Origin: CAIVAT01 sp964525995
Lineage (GTDB): Bacteria; Bacteroidota; Bacteroidia; Bacteroidales; FEN-979
Assembly (NCBI GenBank): GCA_964525995.1
Contig: CAZGIM010000011.1
Location: 87,882-151,881 of the forward strand
Direction: 5' to 3'
Length of the DNA stretch: 64,000 nt
Below are positions 8,213-16,101 of this stretch, piece by piece (positions within the stretch are counted from its first letter, which is position 1; every line of letters starts with the position of its first letter). Under the pieces are notes generated by a model. The model saw nothing but the letters and a program-made list of their open reading frames with translations. It had not been told where the DNA came from and searched no databases. The position numbers were made by a program, and so were the translations under genes.

Positions 8213-9283
8213 TCAGCCTTTCCGGAATAAAAGATGATAGGTTCTGACCAGTACCAGCAGTTTTACCGAAAGCCACAGACTGATCCTGGAGGGAAGGTAA
8301 GAACCCCAGACATAGATTTTGAAGATGAGATACCCGTAAATGGCCATGGGTATTGATTTCAGGTATAGCAGCAGATTGAAGGAGCGATGTTCCCGGTTGT
8401 ACCCGAACCGGTCGGCATATTTCCCGGCGATCTGGTCAGCCATCCTGACTTCGACGGGGGAGATCTCCTTCTTCCATAAATCCATTCTCCCGGTATTTAC
8501 GGGATGCATCAGGCTGCCGTGAAACCTCTCGACCAATGGATTGTTGTATGCTTTATCGAGCTCCTCTTTTTTCTTATAAAACTCGAAAACCGAAGAGTCA
8601 TAGGGCAAATCTAAAAAATCACAGATCGCCCGAAGAGTTGGCTCCTGTTCTGTGACCAGATCTTCATACCGGAGCAGATAAAACCTGTCGGGATACTGCT
8701 GTTTACATTGGGTGAAAATCCGGGCAACATAGCGCCAGCGGTAAATTTGCAGCGTGAGTATAGGCGCTTCCAGCTTCAGATCGGCAAGCTTACGCATCGA
8801 TAGGTAATTATCCCGGTAATCGCGGACAATACAGATGAATTTTGCGTCCGGAAAGATTTTCAAAAATCTTCGTGTATAGATCGAATAAACTGGATTTTTG
8901 TCGCCGATCAGCAGGGTTTCCTTTTTTGGAAAAACCGAGAACCCATGGGTGTTAACCGTTTTCAGAAAATCGCAGATGGTGCCCCGCCCCTCGAGTTTCA
9001 TCAGATCGGCCGTGAATTCTTCGCGGTTAAACTTGAGATTTTCAAGGGTCCGGTGAATGAACACATTGTGCTGGTAAATGAAATCGACAAACGCCAGGAT
9101 GGTTTTCCGGTCCCACCGGGTTACGTTTCTGAATCGCTGGTAGAGGGGAAGCAGGATGGGGAATTCGGGTGGAATTTTGACATGTGGATGAGCATCGAAA
9201 AGAGTGCTCAGCAGGGTCGTTCCCGATCGTGGGCGTCCCATAATAAAGAAAATAGGAGGCTGAATGGAAACGGATGAATTCAT
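8213..9283 (-). CDS. Sulfotransferase family protein (copy 2)
   Basis: 356 aa, collinear with the downstream sulfotransferase: it shares the PAPS loop GRPRSGTTLL near the N-terminus, LFDAHP, GDKNPVYS, the CIVRDYRDN motif and an NTGRM motif. The start at 9283 was chosen because a good promoter (TTG 9349-9347, 18-nt spacer, TATTTTTG 9328-9321) places transcription start near 9314, which excludes the first in-frame ATG at 9349. An ATG at 9310 would be nearly leaderless. The two sulfotransferases may act on different positions of the same surface glycan or lipid. About 110 nt separate them, so they could share a transcript. Confidence 0.87.
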   Translation of the reverse strand: MNSSVSIQPPIFFIMGRPRSGTTLLSTLFDAHPHVKIPPEFPILLPLYQRFRNVTRWDRKTILAFVDFIYQHNVFIHRTLENLKFNREEFTADLMKLEGRGTICDFLKTVNTHGFSVFPKKETLLIGDKNPVYSIYTRRFLKIFPDAKFICIVRDYRDNYLSMRKLADLKLEAPILTLQIYRWRYVARIFTQCKQQYPDRFYLLRYEDLVTEQEPTLRAICDFLDLPYDSSVFEFYKKKEELDKAYNNPLVERFHGSLMHPVNTGRMDLWKKEISPVEVRMADQIAGKYADRFGYNREHRSFNLLLYLKSIPMAIYGYLIFKIYVWGSYLPSRISLWLSVKLLVLVRTYHLLFRKG

Positions 9284-9320
9284 TGCTTTAGTTTGTCCGG
9301 TGACCGGCATGTTCAATCGG

Positions 9321-9349
9321 CAAAAATACGTATTCGGCCGGAACTGCAA
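9321..9349 (-). promoter_or_regulatory. Promoter of sulfotransferase copy 2
   Basis: Minus-strand TTG (9349-9347), 18-nt spacer, TATTTTTG (9328-9321), which fits the Bacteroidota -33/-7 pattern. It decides the start codon of the downstream gene. Confidence 0.6.
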
Positions 9350-9395
9350 GCCGGCTTTTAAAGTATGTTTTAGCGCGAAAGATAAAAAGGGGAAA

Positions 9396-9532
9396 AAGGG
9401 AGTTTTCTAAATTTTTGATTTAACAGGATCCGGGTTGGTCAATCGTCGGTGGATGTATGGGCAGTGTGTTTAGCAGTATGATTCCTGAGTCATCGAGTAT
9501 GTTGTCCAGATAAATATTTGGAAAACTCCCTT
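9396..9532. repeat. 137-bp element bounded by 17-bp inverted repeats (MITE-like)
   Basis: The left arm (9396-9412) and right arm (9516-9532) are inverted copies with 16 of 17 matching positions; the outer 12 bases, beginning AAGGGAGTTTTC, are perfect. The interior has no convincing ORF. It lies in the 440-nt gap between the sulfotransferase and flippase genes. No clear target-site duplication beyond AAA was seen. It could be a non-autonomous transposon remnant or a long-range RNA stem. The rest of the gap (to 9723) is A/T-rich with nothing else recognised. Confidence 0.4.
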
Positions 9533-9723
9533 AAACGATAAGATTATCGCGACAAAGATAAATGTTCATTGTTCCCTGATTGGAATTAATAGACCAGTCC
9601 CTTTTTTTTACCGACGGAATAGATGGTACAAACGATAACCGGATGAATTTATGTTATGGTAACTCAATTTTACCGGTTTGATTAATTCATTAATAATCAG
9701 ACTAAATAGACCATTTAAACACC

Positions 9724-11046
9724 CTAATAATGAATGCGCAACCGGGATTTGATCCTGCTTTTCATTCCCCTGAAGAAGTAGAAATCACTACGGCGGTAGG
9801 AGAGAATTTCACGGACAGGCATTTTCACCAGGCGGGAATATATCATAACAAAGATGATCGACCCGAGGGCATAACTTACATTGGTTGCCCAGGCAGCCCC
9901 AATGCCTCCGAACCGCGGAATAAGGAACAGATTCAGAATGAAATTGATGATCAGGGCTGGCACAAAGGTATAGATTGCCACCTGTGGTTTACCCATTCCC
10001 GTCAGCCTGCTGTTCAAGATCCGGAACCCTACCAGGATCAGTATTCCCGGGAGAACCACCTGGATCATGGCAACGCTTGACAGGTACTCAACGCCGAAAA
10101 TCAGCGGAATCAGGAGGGGGGCAATGAAGAAGATCAGCACACCGGCCCCTAATGCAATGAGTAGTGATACCCTGAAAATGGAGGCAACCGTGCGGTGCAT
10201 CAGTTGGTCATCCTGCGAATTGGCGCTGCGGCTCAGAACAATCGACTCGATGGCATACGGGATGTGCCACAGTTGTTCCGCAATCTGCATAGCCAGCGAA
10301 TAAAATCCTACCTGTTCAAGGGTGGATAATTTTTTAAGCATCAGGATGTCGAGGCGGTAGTTGAGTTGCATGATGAAAATGGCAAGGGCATTGACAATTC
10401 CGAGTTTCACCATGCTCTTAATGATGTTTTCGTGATATTTCCAGGTGATCGTGTAACGGTACTTCACGATGATGATCCGGTAAACATAAATCAGCATCAG
10501 CAGATTGGCAACCGAAATGGCTATAAAAGCCCCCAAAACCGAAAGTTTCAGCGCCCAGACAAACAGAACCGTGAAAAGCAGGGTAAGAATGGTCGGCCCG
10601 GCATTCATGATGCTGGCCCGCCGGATATCCTCCTTCCCTAAAAAAACCCCTCCGGCAAAGACATTCATCAGCAATAAAGGAATGGTCAGCAAGACAACGG
10701 CAATGATCAACGGATCAAAGGGTTGGCTGTCGGAAAAGAAAAATACAAAACCGCAGATCAGAATACTCAGTGTACTGGTGTACAACAGAAGAATAAATAA
10801 TGCCGAAACAATCTGCTCCTCCGGGTACATTTTGTTCCCGATATGATAAATGGCGCTCCGGCGCACTCCAAGCTGGGTGAAACCGATCACAATGACCGGT
10901 ACCACAATTATGGAGGAATAGAGCCCGAAACCAGCAGCACCCAAAACGCGCGAAAGGATGATCCCCGCCAGGATATTCGCAATGGTGACCGTCAGGTTAC
11001 TTCCTAAAATACTCAGGATATCATTGAAATAGGTTCGCTTTGCCAA
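9724..11046 (-). CDS. Oligosaccharide flippase (Wzx/RfbX-like, MATE/MOP superfamily)
   Basis: 440 aa, almost wholly hydrophobic with about 12 predicted membrane helices. The N-terminal polysaccharide-synthesis motif region (ILGSNLTVTIANILAGIILS, GAAGFGLYSS) is typical of lipid-linked oligosaccharide flippases, and the C-terminus is basic and cytoplasmic-like. The role is to translocate an undecaprenyl-linked glycan across the inner membrane. In this cluster it would export the product assembled by the ArnC/DPM1-like and GT87 enzymes. ATG at 11046; a TAATTTTG -7 box lies at 11114-11107, giving a leader of about 55 nt. Confidence 0.88.
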   Translation of the reverse strand: MAKRTYFNDILSILGSNLTVTIANILAGIILSRVLGAAGFGLYSSIIVVPVIVIGFTQLGVRRSAIYHIGNKMYPEEQIVSALFILLLYTSTLSILICGFVFFFSDSQPFDPLIIAVVLLTIPLLLMNVFAGGVFLGKEDIRRASIMNAGPTILTLLFTVLFVWALKLSVLGAFIAISVANLLMLIYVYRIIIVKYRYTITWKYHENIIKSMVKLGIVNALAIFIMQLNYRLDILMLKKLSTLEQVGFYSLAMQIAEQLWHIPYAIESIVLSRSANSQDDQLMHRTVASIFRVSLLIALGAGVLIFFIAPLLIPLIFGVEYLSSVAMIQVVLPGILILVGFRILNSRLTGMGKPQVAIYTFVPALIINFILNLFLIPRFGGIGAAWATNVSYALGSIIFVMIYSRLVKMPVREILSYRRSDFYFFRGMKSRIKSRLRIHY

Positions 11047-11106
11047 TCCGTTCTGATTTGTTGCAGTGACCGATGCCCGTACGCCCTAAAGAAACGCAGG
11101 TTTTGG

Positions 11107-11114
11107 CAAAATTA
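11107..11114 (-). promoter_or_regulatory. -7 promoter box of the flippase gene
   Basis: Minus-strand TAATTTTG matches TAnnTTTG and lies 60 nt upstream of the ATG. No matching -33 box is evident. Confidence 0.4.
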
Positions 11115-11294
11115 AGATAATTCGCCATTATGAAAAATATCCTTCATGCTTAACAGAGATTTACGTAATTTCGCACCCGTCACAGCACAGCCGTAGATTC
11201 AGATCATGAAATGCCCAGGGAGACCAGTTCATACCAACCGTGAATGATATACATGGACATCCCATGTGACCGCTGAACTCAAAGTTATTTTCGC

Positions 11295-12437
11295 ATGCAT
11301 TCCATTCCTTTCAATAAACCCTATATCCCGCTTATCTCGTTCCACCATTTGATCCGCGTAGCGCTCTCAGGAACCATTGCCGGGAACGGGATCTATACGA
11401 AACGATGCCACCGTTTCTTTGAAGAGCAGTTTGGGTTCGGGAAAGTTCTCATGACTACCTCCTGTTCCGACGCGCTCGAGATGGCCGCCATTCTGAGCGG
11501 GATTCGACCCGGCGACGAAGTGATCATGCCCTCTTTTACCTATATGTCGACTGCTAACGCGTTTCTTCTCCGGGGGGCGTCGATTACCTTCGCCGATACC
11601 CTTCCCAATATACCGAATATCGACCCGGAACAGATCGAGCGGCTGATTACCTCCCGCACCAGAGCGATTGTCGTTGTTCACTACAGCGGTATGGCTTGCG
11701 AAATGGATCGGATCATGGAGATTGCCGACCGGCACGGATTATTGGTAATTGAAGATGCTGCCCACTCCATCGGTGGATGTTACCGGGGAAAACCATTAGG
11801 CTCCATCGGCCACCTGGGCACCTTTTCGTTTCATGAAACAAAAAACATTATCGCCGGCGAAGGAGGACTCCTCATCATCAATGATGACCGGTTCAGGAAA
11901 CGGGCTGAAATTATATGGGAAAAAGGAACTAACCGGGCCGCCTTCCAGAGGGGCGAGATCCAGAGGTACGGCTGGGTCGATATTGGCTCCTCCTTTTTGC
12001 CATCCGATGCCGTCGCAGCCTTCCTCTTTACCCAATTACAACGTTACAACCGGATACAAGCCCGGCGATTGCGCGTATGGAATTGCTACCATGAACTTCT
12101 TCAACCGTTAGAGACTTCCGGATGGATCAAACGACCGGCTATCCCTCCTGATTCAACCGTGAACGGTAATATGTACTATATTACGGTTAACTCCTGCGAA
12201 ATAAGGGATTCGTTGTTAACCTACCTCAAAAAGCATGGGATCAACGCAGTATTCCACTACCTGCCGCTCCATTCCAGCGCCTACTTTAAGCCTTTTCACG
12301 ATGGACGCGACTTGCCGAACACCGACCGGTTCGCTCAAACCATCCTCCGGCTTCCGTTCTATAATTCATTGAAGAAAAGACAAATAATCTATATCATAAA
12401 AACACTCACCGACTTCTTCCGCCACTCCCACGTGTAA
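11295..12437 (+). CDS. wecE: dTDP-4-amino-4,6-dideoxygalactose transaminase (WecE/RffA-like)
   Basis: 380 aa DegT/DnrJ/EryC1 aminotransferase that follows the E. coli WecE/RffA sequence motif by motif: IPFNKPYIP at the start, SFTYMSTANAFLLRGA, HYSGMACEMD, EDAAHSIG, the PLP lysine Lys183 in FSFHETKN, EKGTNR, DIGSSFLPSD and VFHYLPLH. The family transfers an amino group from glutamate to dTDP-4-keto-6-deoxy-D-glucose, giving dTDP-4-amino-4,6-dideoxy-D-galactose. It is a single plus-strand gene between minus-strand genes. It would supply the amino acceptor for the GNAT acyltransferase at 6.3-7.0 kb; rmlA is present 20 kb away and rmlB is not in the window. Its 3' side faces a tandem-repeat tract. 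Confidence 0.92.
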   Translation: MHSIPFNKPYIPLISFHHLIRVALSGTIAGNGIYTKRCHRFFEEQFGFGKVLMTTSCSDALEMAAILSGIRPGDEVIMPSFTYMSTANAFLLRGASITFADTLPNIPNIDPEQIERLITSRTRAIVVVHYSGMACEMDRIMEIADRHGLLVIEDAAHSIGGCYRGKPLGSIGHLGTFSFHETKNIIAGEGGLLIINDDRFRKRAEIIWEKGTNRAAFQRGEIQRYGWVDIGSSFLPSDAVAAFLFTQLQRYNRIQARRLRVWNCYHELLQPLETSGWIKRPAIPPDSTVNGNMYYITVNSCEIRDSLLTYLKKHGINAVFHYLPLHSSAYFKPFHDGRDLPNTDRFAQTILRLPFYNSLKKRQIIYIIKTLTDFFRHSHV

Positions 12438-12469
12438 CCCGTTCACAAGAAAGTAACAAAGCAATATTC

Positions 12470-12617
12470 CCCCGTTTTCCATTTTCCGTTTTCCATTTTC
12501 CATTCCTTTCCCGTCCGCTCTCCGTCCAACTCTTCGTCCGCTCTTCGTCCGCTCTCCGTCCAACTCTTCGTCCGCTCTTCGTCCGCTCTTCGTCCAACTC
12601 TTCGTTCACCTGTTCGT
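12470..12617 (-). repeat. GCGGAC-core 11/12-bp tandem repeats plus GGAAAAT-type repeats, locus 2
   Basis: On the minus strand the tract begins at the very end of the GT87 gene (stop TGA at 12608-12606) with units alternating GAGCGGACGAA (11 bp) and GAGTTGGACGAA or GGA variants (12 bp), about eight in all. It then passes into 7-bp GGAAAAT and GGAAAAC units, the same order as at locus 1. It sits between convergent genes. Short ORFs read through it on the minus strand but encode only the repeat. Confidence 0.8.
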
Positions 12618-13811
12618 CCACGGCTTAAAACGATAATGAACGGCAAGGAAATAGACAACGATCAGGAGGTTACTGATCCCGATCAGGGCCATGTCGAAAA
12701 GGCGATTTGAAAGCGGCCGGCCTAACAAATCGGTCGAATTGGCGCCATAAAAAAAGATCAGGATCACAAACAGGATGGATGGAAGAAACTTCCTGTTCTG
12801 AATCAGGAACGCCATGATCACCATGATGACCGGGAGGCTGCTGAGAAAATGTTCCGAGTCAGTCTTGACCAGATCCGGCAGAATCGCAATCAGAAAAAAC
12901 CATTCAACCGTGAAGCCGGCAGTACGGGTCAGCGAGCGGGATGTATGTATAGTTTCAATTTTCCGGTTGAAATAATGGATTATGAAAAAAGCTGCCGCTC
13001 CGGCTGCAATGATCAGATATTGGAAATAGGCGGGGACAGCGGGCCAGATGTAATACTGGATCATGTACAGGATTGAATTATGCGAAGGATAGTTTGCATT
13101 GTGATCAAACACGGCATGATACCACTGTAAATGCAGTTGCACATCGCGTTGCCATCCCGTCACAAGGGACGGGAGCAGGGATGCGATAACAAGGGTTGCC
13201 ACAAATCCGGCGAGTGCTTTCCATTGTTTCCGGAAGATCAGCGGCAGGATCAGGATCAGAAAGAAAGGTTTGGCCAATACGACGATAGCGAAAAAGAATC
13301 CGGCTTTCAGGGGCTGGGAACGGAACAGAGACCGGAGCGAGAGCGTAAGCAGCAGTAACAGCACAACGGTGATATTGCCAAGATGAAGTTCCTTAACGAA
13401 ATGGATCAGAACGCAGATAAATGAGAGTAAAAAAAGAAGGTTTTCCTGCAGGTTCCATCTCGCGAAATAATGATCCCTGATAATATCCCTGATCACAAAG
13501 GGCACATATATCATCACTGCTGCCAGCGTAAAAAAATGGATTATGCATGCAACCGGATACGGTAACATCGCGTGGGGGAGGAAGAAAATGAGGGTGGAGG
13601 GGGAATATTTGTAGAATCCCGAACTCAATCCGAAAGCCACACCGTAAACGGTATCGCCGTCCCAAAGCGCCCGGGCTGCTGAATAGTAAACTTTGAAATC
13701 GTTGAGCCAGAACCGGTGGTTGATGTTTTCGAAAATAAAATCGGTCAGGAGCACCAATCCGGCTATAACGATGAACTTCCAAAGATGTTTGTCATTCTTA
13801 TATTCCAGCAT
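12606..13811 (-). CDS. Glycosyltransferase family 87 (DUF2029) membrane protein
   Basis: 401 aa integral membrane protein with about 10 helices. The N-terminal periplasmic loop motif DFKVYYSAARALWDG followed by YKYSPSTLIFFLP is characteristic of GT87 (PimE-like, DUF2029) polyprenol-phosphate-mannose-dependent glycosyltransferases; the aspartate of NDFKVYY is the conserved acidic residue. It would add a sugar from a polyprenyl phosphate donor on the outer face of the membrane, which fits the DPM-like synthase at 50.1 kb. The last three residues (TNR) and the stop codon lie at the edge of a tandem-repeat tract. ATG at 13811. Confidence 0.82.
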   Translation of the reverse strand: MLEYKNDKHLWKFIVIAGLVLLTDFIFENINHRFWLNDFKVYYSAARALWDGDTVYGVAFGLSSGFYKYSPSTLIFFLPHAMLPYPVACIIHFFTLAAVMIYVPFVIRDIIRDHYFARWNLQENLLFLLSFICVLIHFVKELHLGNITVVLLLLLTLSLRSLFRSQPLKAGFFFAIVVLAKPFFLILILPLIFRKQWKALAGFVATLVIASLLPSLVTGWQRDVQLHLQWYHAVFDHNANYPSHNSILYMIQYYIWPAVPAYFQYLIIAAGAAAFFIIHYFNRKIETIHTSRSLTRTAGFTVEWFFLIAILPDLVKTDSEHFLSSLPVIMVIMAFLIQNRKFLPSILFVILIFFYGANSTDLLGRPLSNRLFDMALIGISNLLIVVYFLAVHYRFKPWTNR

Positions 13812-13957
13812 ATCGTTACATTTTTCTTAAGCTGATTTTCATTACGGTTGTTCAACAATCACTGAATGCCCGGTCCGGTTGTTGGCCGGTTCCGTTCGTT
13901 ATGCGCCAGGATCACCGTTTCCATACCGGCAATCAGAGAGTATCAGTAATCTTTTTA

Positions 13958-15001
13958 TCATGGTTTGAGTGATTGAATGTTTTCGGGTGCTGGTGCAATA
14001 ATGCCTTTTTCGGTGATGATTCCGGTAATCCACCGGGCCGGTGTCACATCGAAGGCGGGATTCAGGGCCGGTGATCCCGGTGAACACACCCGGATGGTCT
14101 CTTTCCGGCCGTCGTCTGTAATGCCTTCCTGGAAAATGACTTCCGACTCGTTCCGGAACTCAATCTTGATTTGCGAACCGTCGGCGCAACCCGTGTCAAA
14201 TGTCGAGGTCGGCGCGGCCACATAAAAGGGAATTCCGTATGCCGCGGCTGCAATTGCTTTTTCGAGGGTCCCTATTTTATTGGCCACATCGCCGTTGGCC
14301 GCCACCCGGTCGGCTCCTACGATCATCAAATCCACCTTCCCAAGCGACATGAGGTAGGCTCCCGCATTATCGGGAATGATGGCATGCGCGATTCCTTCCT
14401 GATGCAACTCCCAGGCGGTCAGGCGGCCGCCCTGCCCTCTGGGACGGGTTTCATCGACATATACAAAGATATTTTTTCCCTGTTCACGGGCTTTATATAC
14501 CGGTGATAATGCCGTTCCGTAATCGACAAAGGCCAGCCACCCGGCATTACAATGCGTTTCGAGGTTAATCCCATCGTGAATAAGTTGAGCCCCGAATTCC
14601 CCGATGAGTCGTGAATCGCGGGCATCGGCATCGGCAATCTCCCGGGCTGCACCGATCGCCTCGTTCCTTGAGTAAAGAGCGGCATTAAAGACACATTCAA
14701 CAGCATAAAAAAGATTCCGCGCAGTTGGCCGGGTCGATTCAATGACCCCCCGCGCCCCGGAGAGAAATTCGAGGTATCCCGATTCAGGCGCCTCCGATGC
14801 CGCCTGGGCCATCGCAAAACCCGCAAGCGCCCCAATGGCTCCGGCTCCACGAACATTCATGTTACGAATAGCCTGGCAACTCTCCTGATAATGTGCTGAT
14901 TGCCTGACGCAAAAAGAAAAAGGAAGTTGGTTTTGATCAATGTAATGGACGGTGTTCCCCTCCATCCATACTGTTCTGTAATGTTTGCCGTTGACTTTCA
15001 C
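13958..15001 (-). CDS. mtnA: S-methyl-5-thioribose-1-phosphate isomerase
   Basis: 347 aa, the usual MtnA length. Family motifs are the N-terminal NVRGAGAIG region (most members have RGAPAIG), the catalytic cysteine in THCNAG, ETRPRGQG and the catalytic aspartate in VGADRVAANGDVANKIGT. It isomerises methylthioribose-1-phosphate to methylthioribulose-1-phosphate in methionine salvage. No other salvage gene lies in the window. GTG start at 15001, 6 nt after the lipoprotein stop, so it is probably the last gene of a three-gene minus-strand transcript. The related eIF2B-like proteins lack this full motif set. Confidence 0.92.
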   Translation of the reverse strand: MKVNGKHYRTVWMEGNTVHYIDQNQLPFSFCVRQSAHYQESCQAIRNMNVRGAGAIGALAGFAMAQAASEAPESGYLEFLSGARGVIESTRPTARNLFYAVECVFNAALYSRNEAIGAAREIADADARDSRLIGEFGAQLIHDGINLETHCNAGWLAFVDYGTALSPVYKAREQGKNIFVYVDETRPRGQGGRLTAWELHQEGIAHAIIPDNAGAYLMSLGKVDLMIVGADRVAANGDVANKIGTLEKAIAAAAYGIPFYVAAPTSTFDTGCADGSQIKIEFRNESEVIFQEGITDDGRKETIRVCSPGSPALNPAFDVTPARWITGIITEKGIIAPAPENIQSLKP

Positions 15002-15007
15002 CCCGAA

Positions 15008-15406
15008 TCAGTGCACAATTATTATCGTATCCTTTATGGAGGAAGGGGAAAGGGTGATTCTGAAACTTCCGAACAGACTTTGCCCCTGCATGTTGGCAAA
15101 GCAATTTCCGAAGTACCTCCGCGGATAAAGCCTGGAAAATTTCACCTTGCCAACGCCATCTGTAACTGACCGGCGCACCAGTAATCCTTTGTTCAGACTG
15201 TCCTGGGTGAGCGCCAGATTCACATAGGAACTGTTCAGGAAAAGACCCTCCTGGGTTTGCACGGTCACTCCGAGTGAACAGGAATCGGCATTGGTATCCT
15301 CCCAGACAGGTACAGGAGACTGTTCCTCTTCAATTTTATTACATCCAAACAGAATCAACGCCAGCAATAACGATGGCAGAAGAAAAAAAACGGGATTTCC
15401 TTTCAT
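15008..15406 (-). CDS. Small lipoprotein, unknown function
   Basis: 132 aa. The signal peptide ends in the lipobox LFGC with the lipidated cysteine near residue 22. The mature part has no recognised domain; a C-terminal region with alternating hydrophobic residues (SFRITLSPSSIKDTIIIV) may be a small beta-sandwich. It sits between an outer-membrane barrel gene (9 nt upstream) and mtnA (6 nt downstream), so it is probably cotranscribed with both. Confidence 0.75.
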   Translation of the reverse strand: MKGNPVFFLLPSLLLALILFGCNKIEEEQSPVPVWEDTNADSCSLGVTVQTQEGLFLNSSYVNLALTQDSLNKGLLVRRSVTDGVGKVKFSRLYPRRYFGNCFANMQGQSLFGSFRITLSPSSIKDTIIIVH

Positions 15407-15415
15407 GAAGGAGTA

Positions 15416-16015
15416 TTACAATATTTTAAATCCCAAACTGACAACCCAGACGTTATTTTTCGAATCGAATGAATAATCCTCGATCTCTTTGATCAGTTGG
15501 TTTAGCCCGAACTGGTAGCGCAGGTCAAGCGTAAACTTCCATACATCAACGCCTGCGCCAGCCTGGATCGACCAGTTCACCGAACTTAAATCGCCGCTGG
15601 TGATGGGACCGGTGTCGGTTCCTCCCTCCGAAATGGTTTTGTTGACCACGAATGAGGCCGCGGGACCGGCAAGAATTCTGACATTGATAAAATCACCCTT
15701 GAGAAGTTGAAACCCAACGAGAACGGGGACATCGATCGACCCGATCTTGACGTTCTGCTTCCAGTTTGTCACGTTGCTGGTAAACACCCCACCCTGGGTG
15801 GTGTAGTACAGTTCGGGCTGCACGTAAACGCGTTTGCCGTACCGGACAAAGGCTCCGAATTGAAATCCTGATTTGAAATTGGTTTTGATGGTGTCCATAT
15901 TGGTCGAAAGCTTGGATGCATTATATCCAACCTTGATACCAATTGTGAATTTGGATTGCCCGAACATCAGCTCGGTCGATAAAACCAGGATGACAAGCAG
16001 GAATATTTTTTTCAT
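15416..16015 (-). CDS. Outer-membrane beta-barrel protein (PorT/OMP_b-brl_2 type)
   Basis: 199 aa. An N-terminal signal peptide (MKKIFLLVILVLSTELMFG) ends just before residue 20. The mature protein has about eight alternating beta strands (GIKVGYNASKL, QFGAFVRYG, VYVQPELYYTTQGG) and ends with an aromatic/hydrophobic strand, as in small Bacteroidota barrels of the OMP_b-brl_2 family. Exact function is unknown. It has its own promoter at 16070-16041 and leads a likely operon with a lipoprotein and mtnA. Confidence 0.82.
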   Translation of the reverse strand: MKKIFLLVILVLSTELMFGQSKFTIGIKVGYNASKLSTNMDTIKTNFKSGFQFGAFVRYGKRVYVQPELYYTTQGGVFTSNVTNWKQNVKIGSIDVPVLVGFQLLKGDFINVRILAGPAASFVVNKTISEGGTDTGPITSGDLSSVNWSIQAGAGVDVWKFTLDLRYQFGLNQLIKEIEDYSFDSKNNVWVVSLGFKIL

Positions 16016-16040
16016 AGACCATTGTTTATTTTGTACTAAG

Positions 16041-16070
16041 CAAAAATAAACAATTATTTATGAATGTCAA
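16041..16070 (-). promoter_or_regulatory. Promoter of the outer-membrane barrel gene
   Basis: Minus-strand TTG (16070-16068), 19-nt spacer, TATTTTTG (16048-16041). Transcription would start near 16034, giving a short leader to the ATG at 16015. Confidence 0.6.
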
Positions 16071-16101
16071 CTAAGTGATTTTTATCACTCCGGTGTACGG
16101 A

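Noticed and set aside
12470..12617. CRISPR array
   Set aside because: Units are 7-12 bp with no spacers, and no cas genes are present. The same holds for the tracts at 60-178 and 52738-52910.
12366..12658. Several overlapping minus-strand frames of 65-71 codons rich in ERTKSGRR
   Set aside because: They only translate the tandem repeats in three frames and overlap the ends of two real genes.
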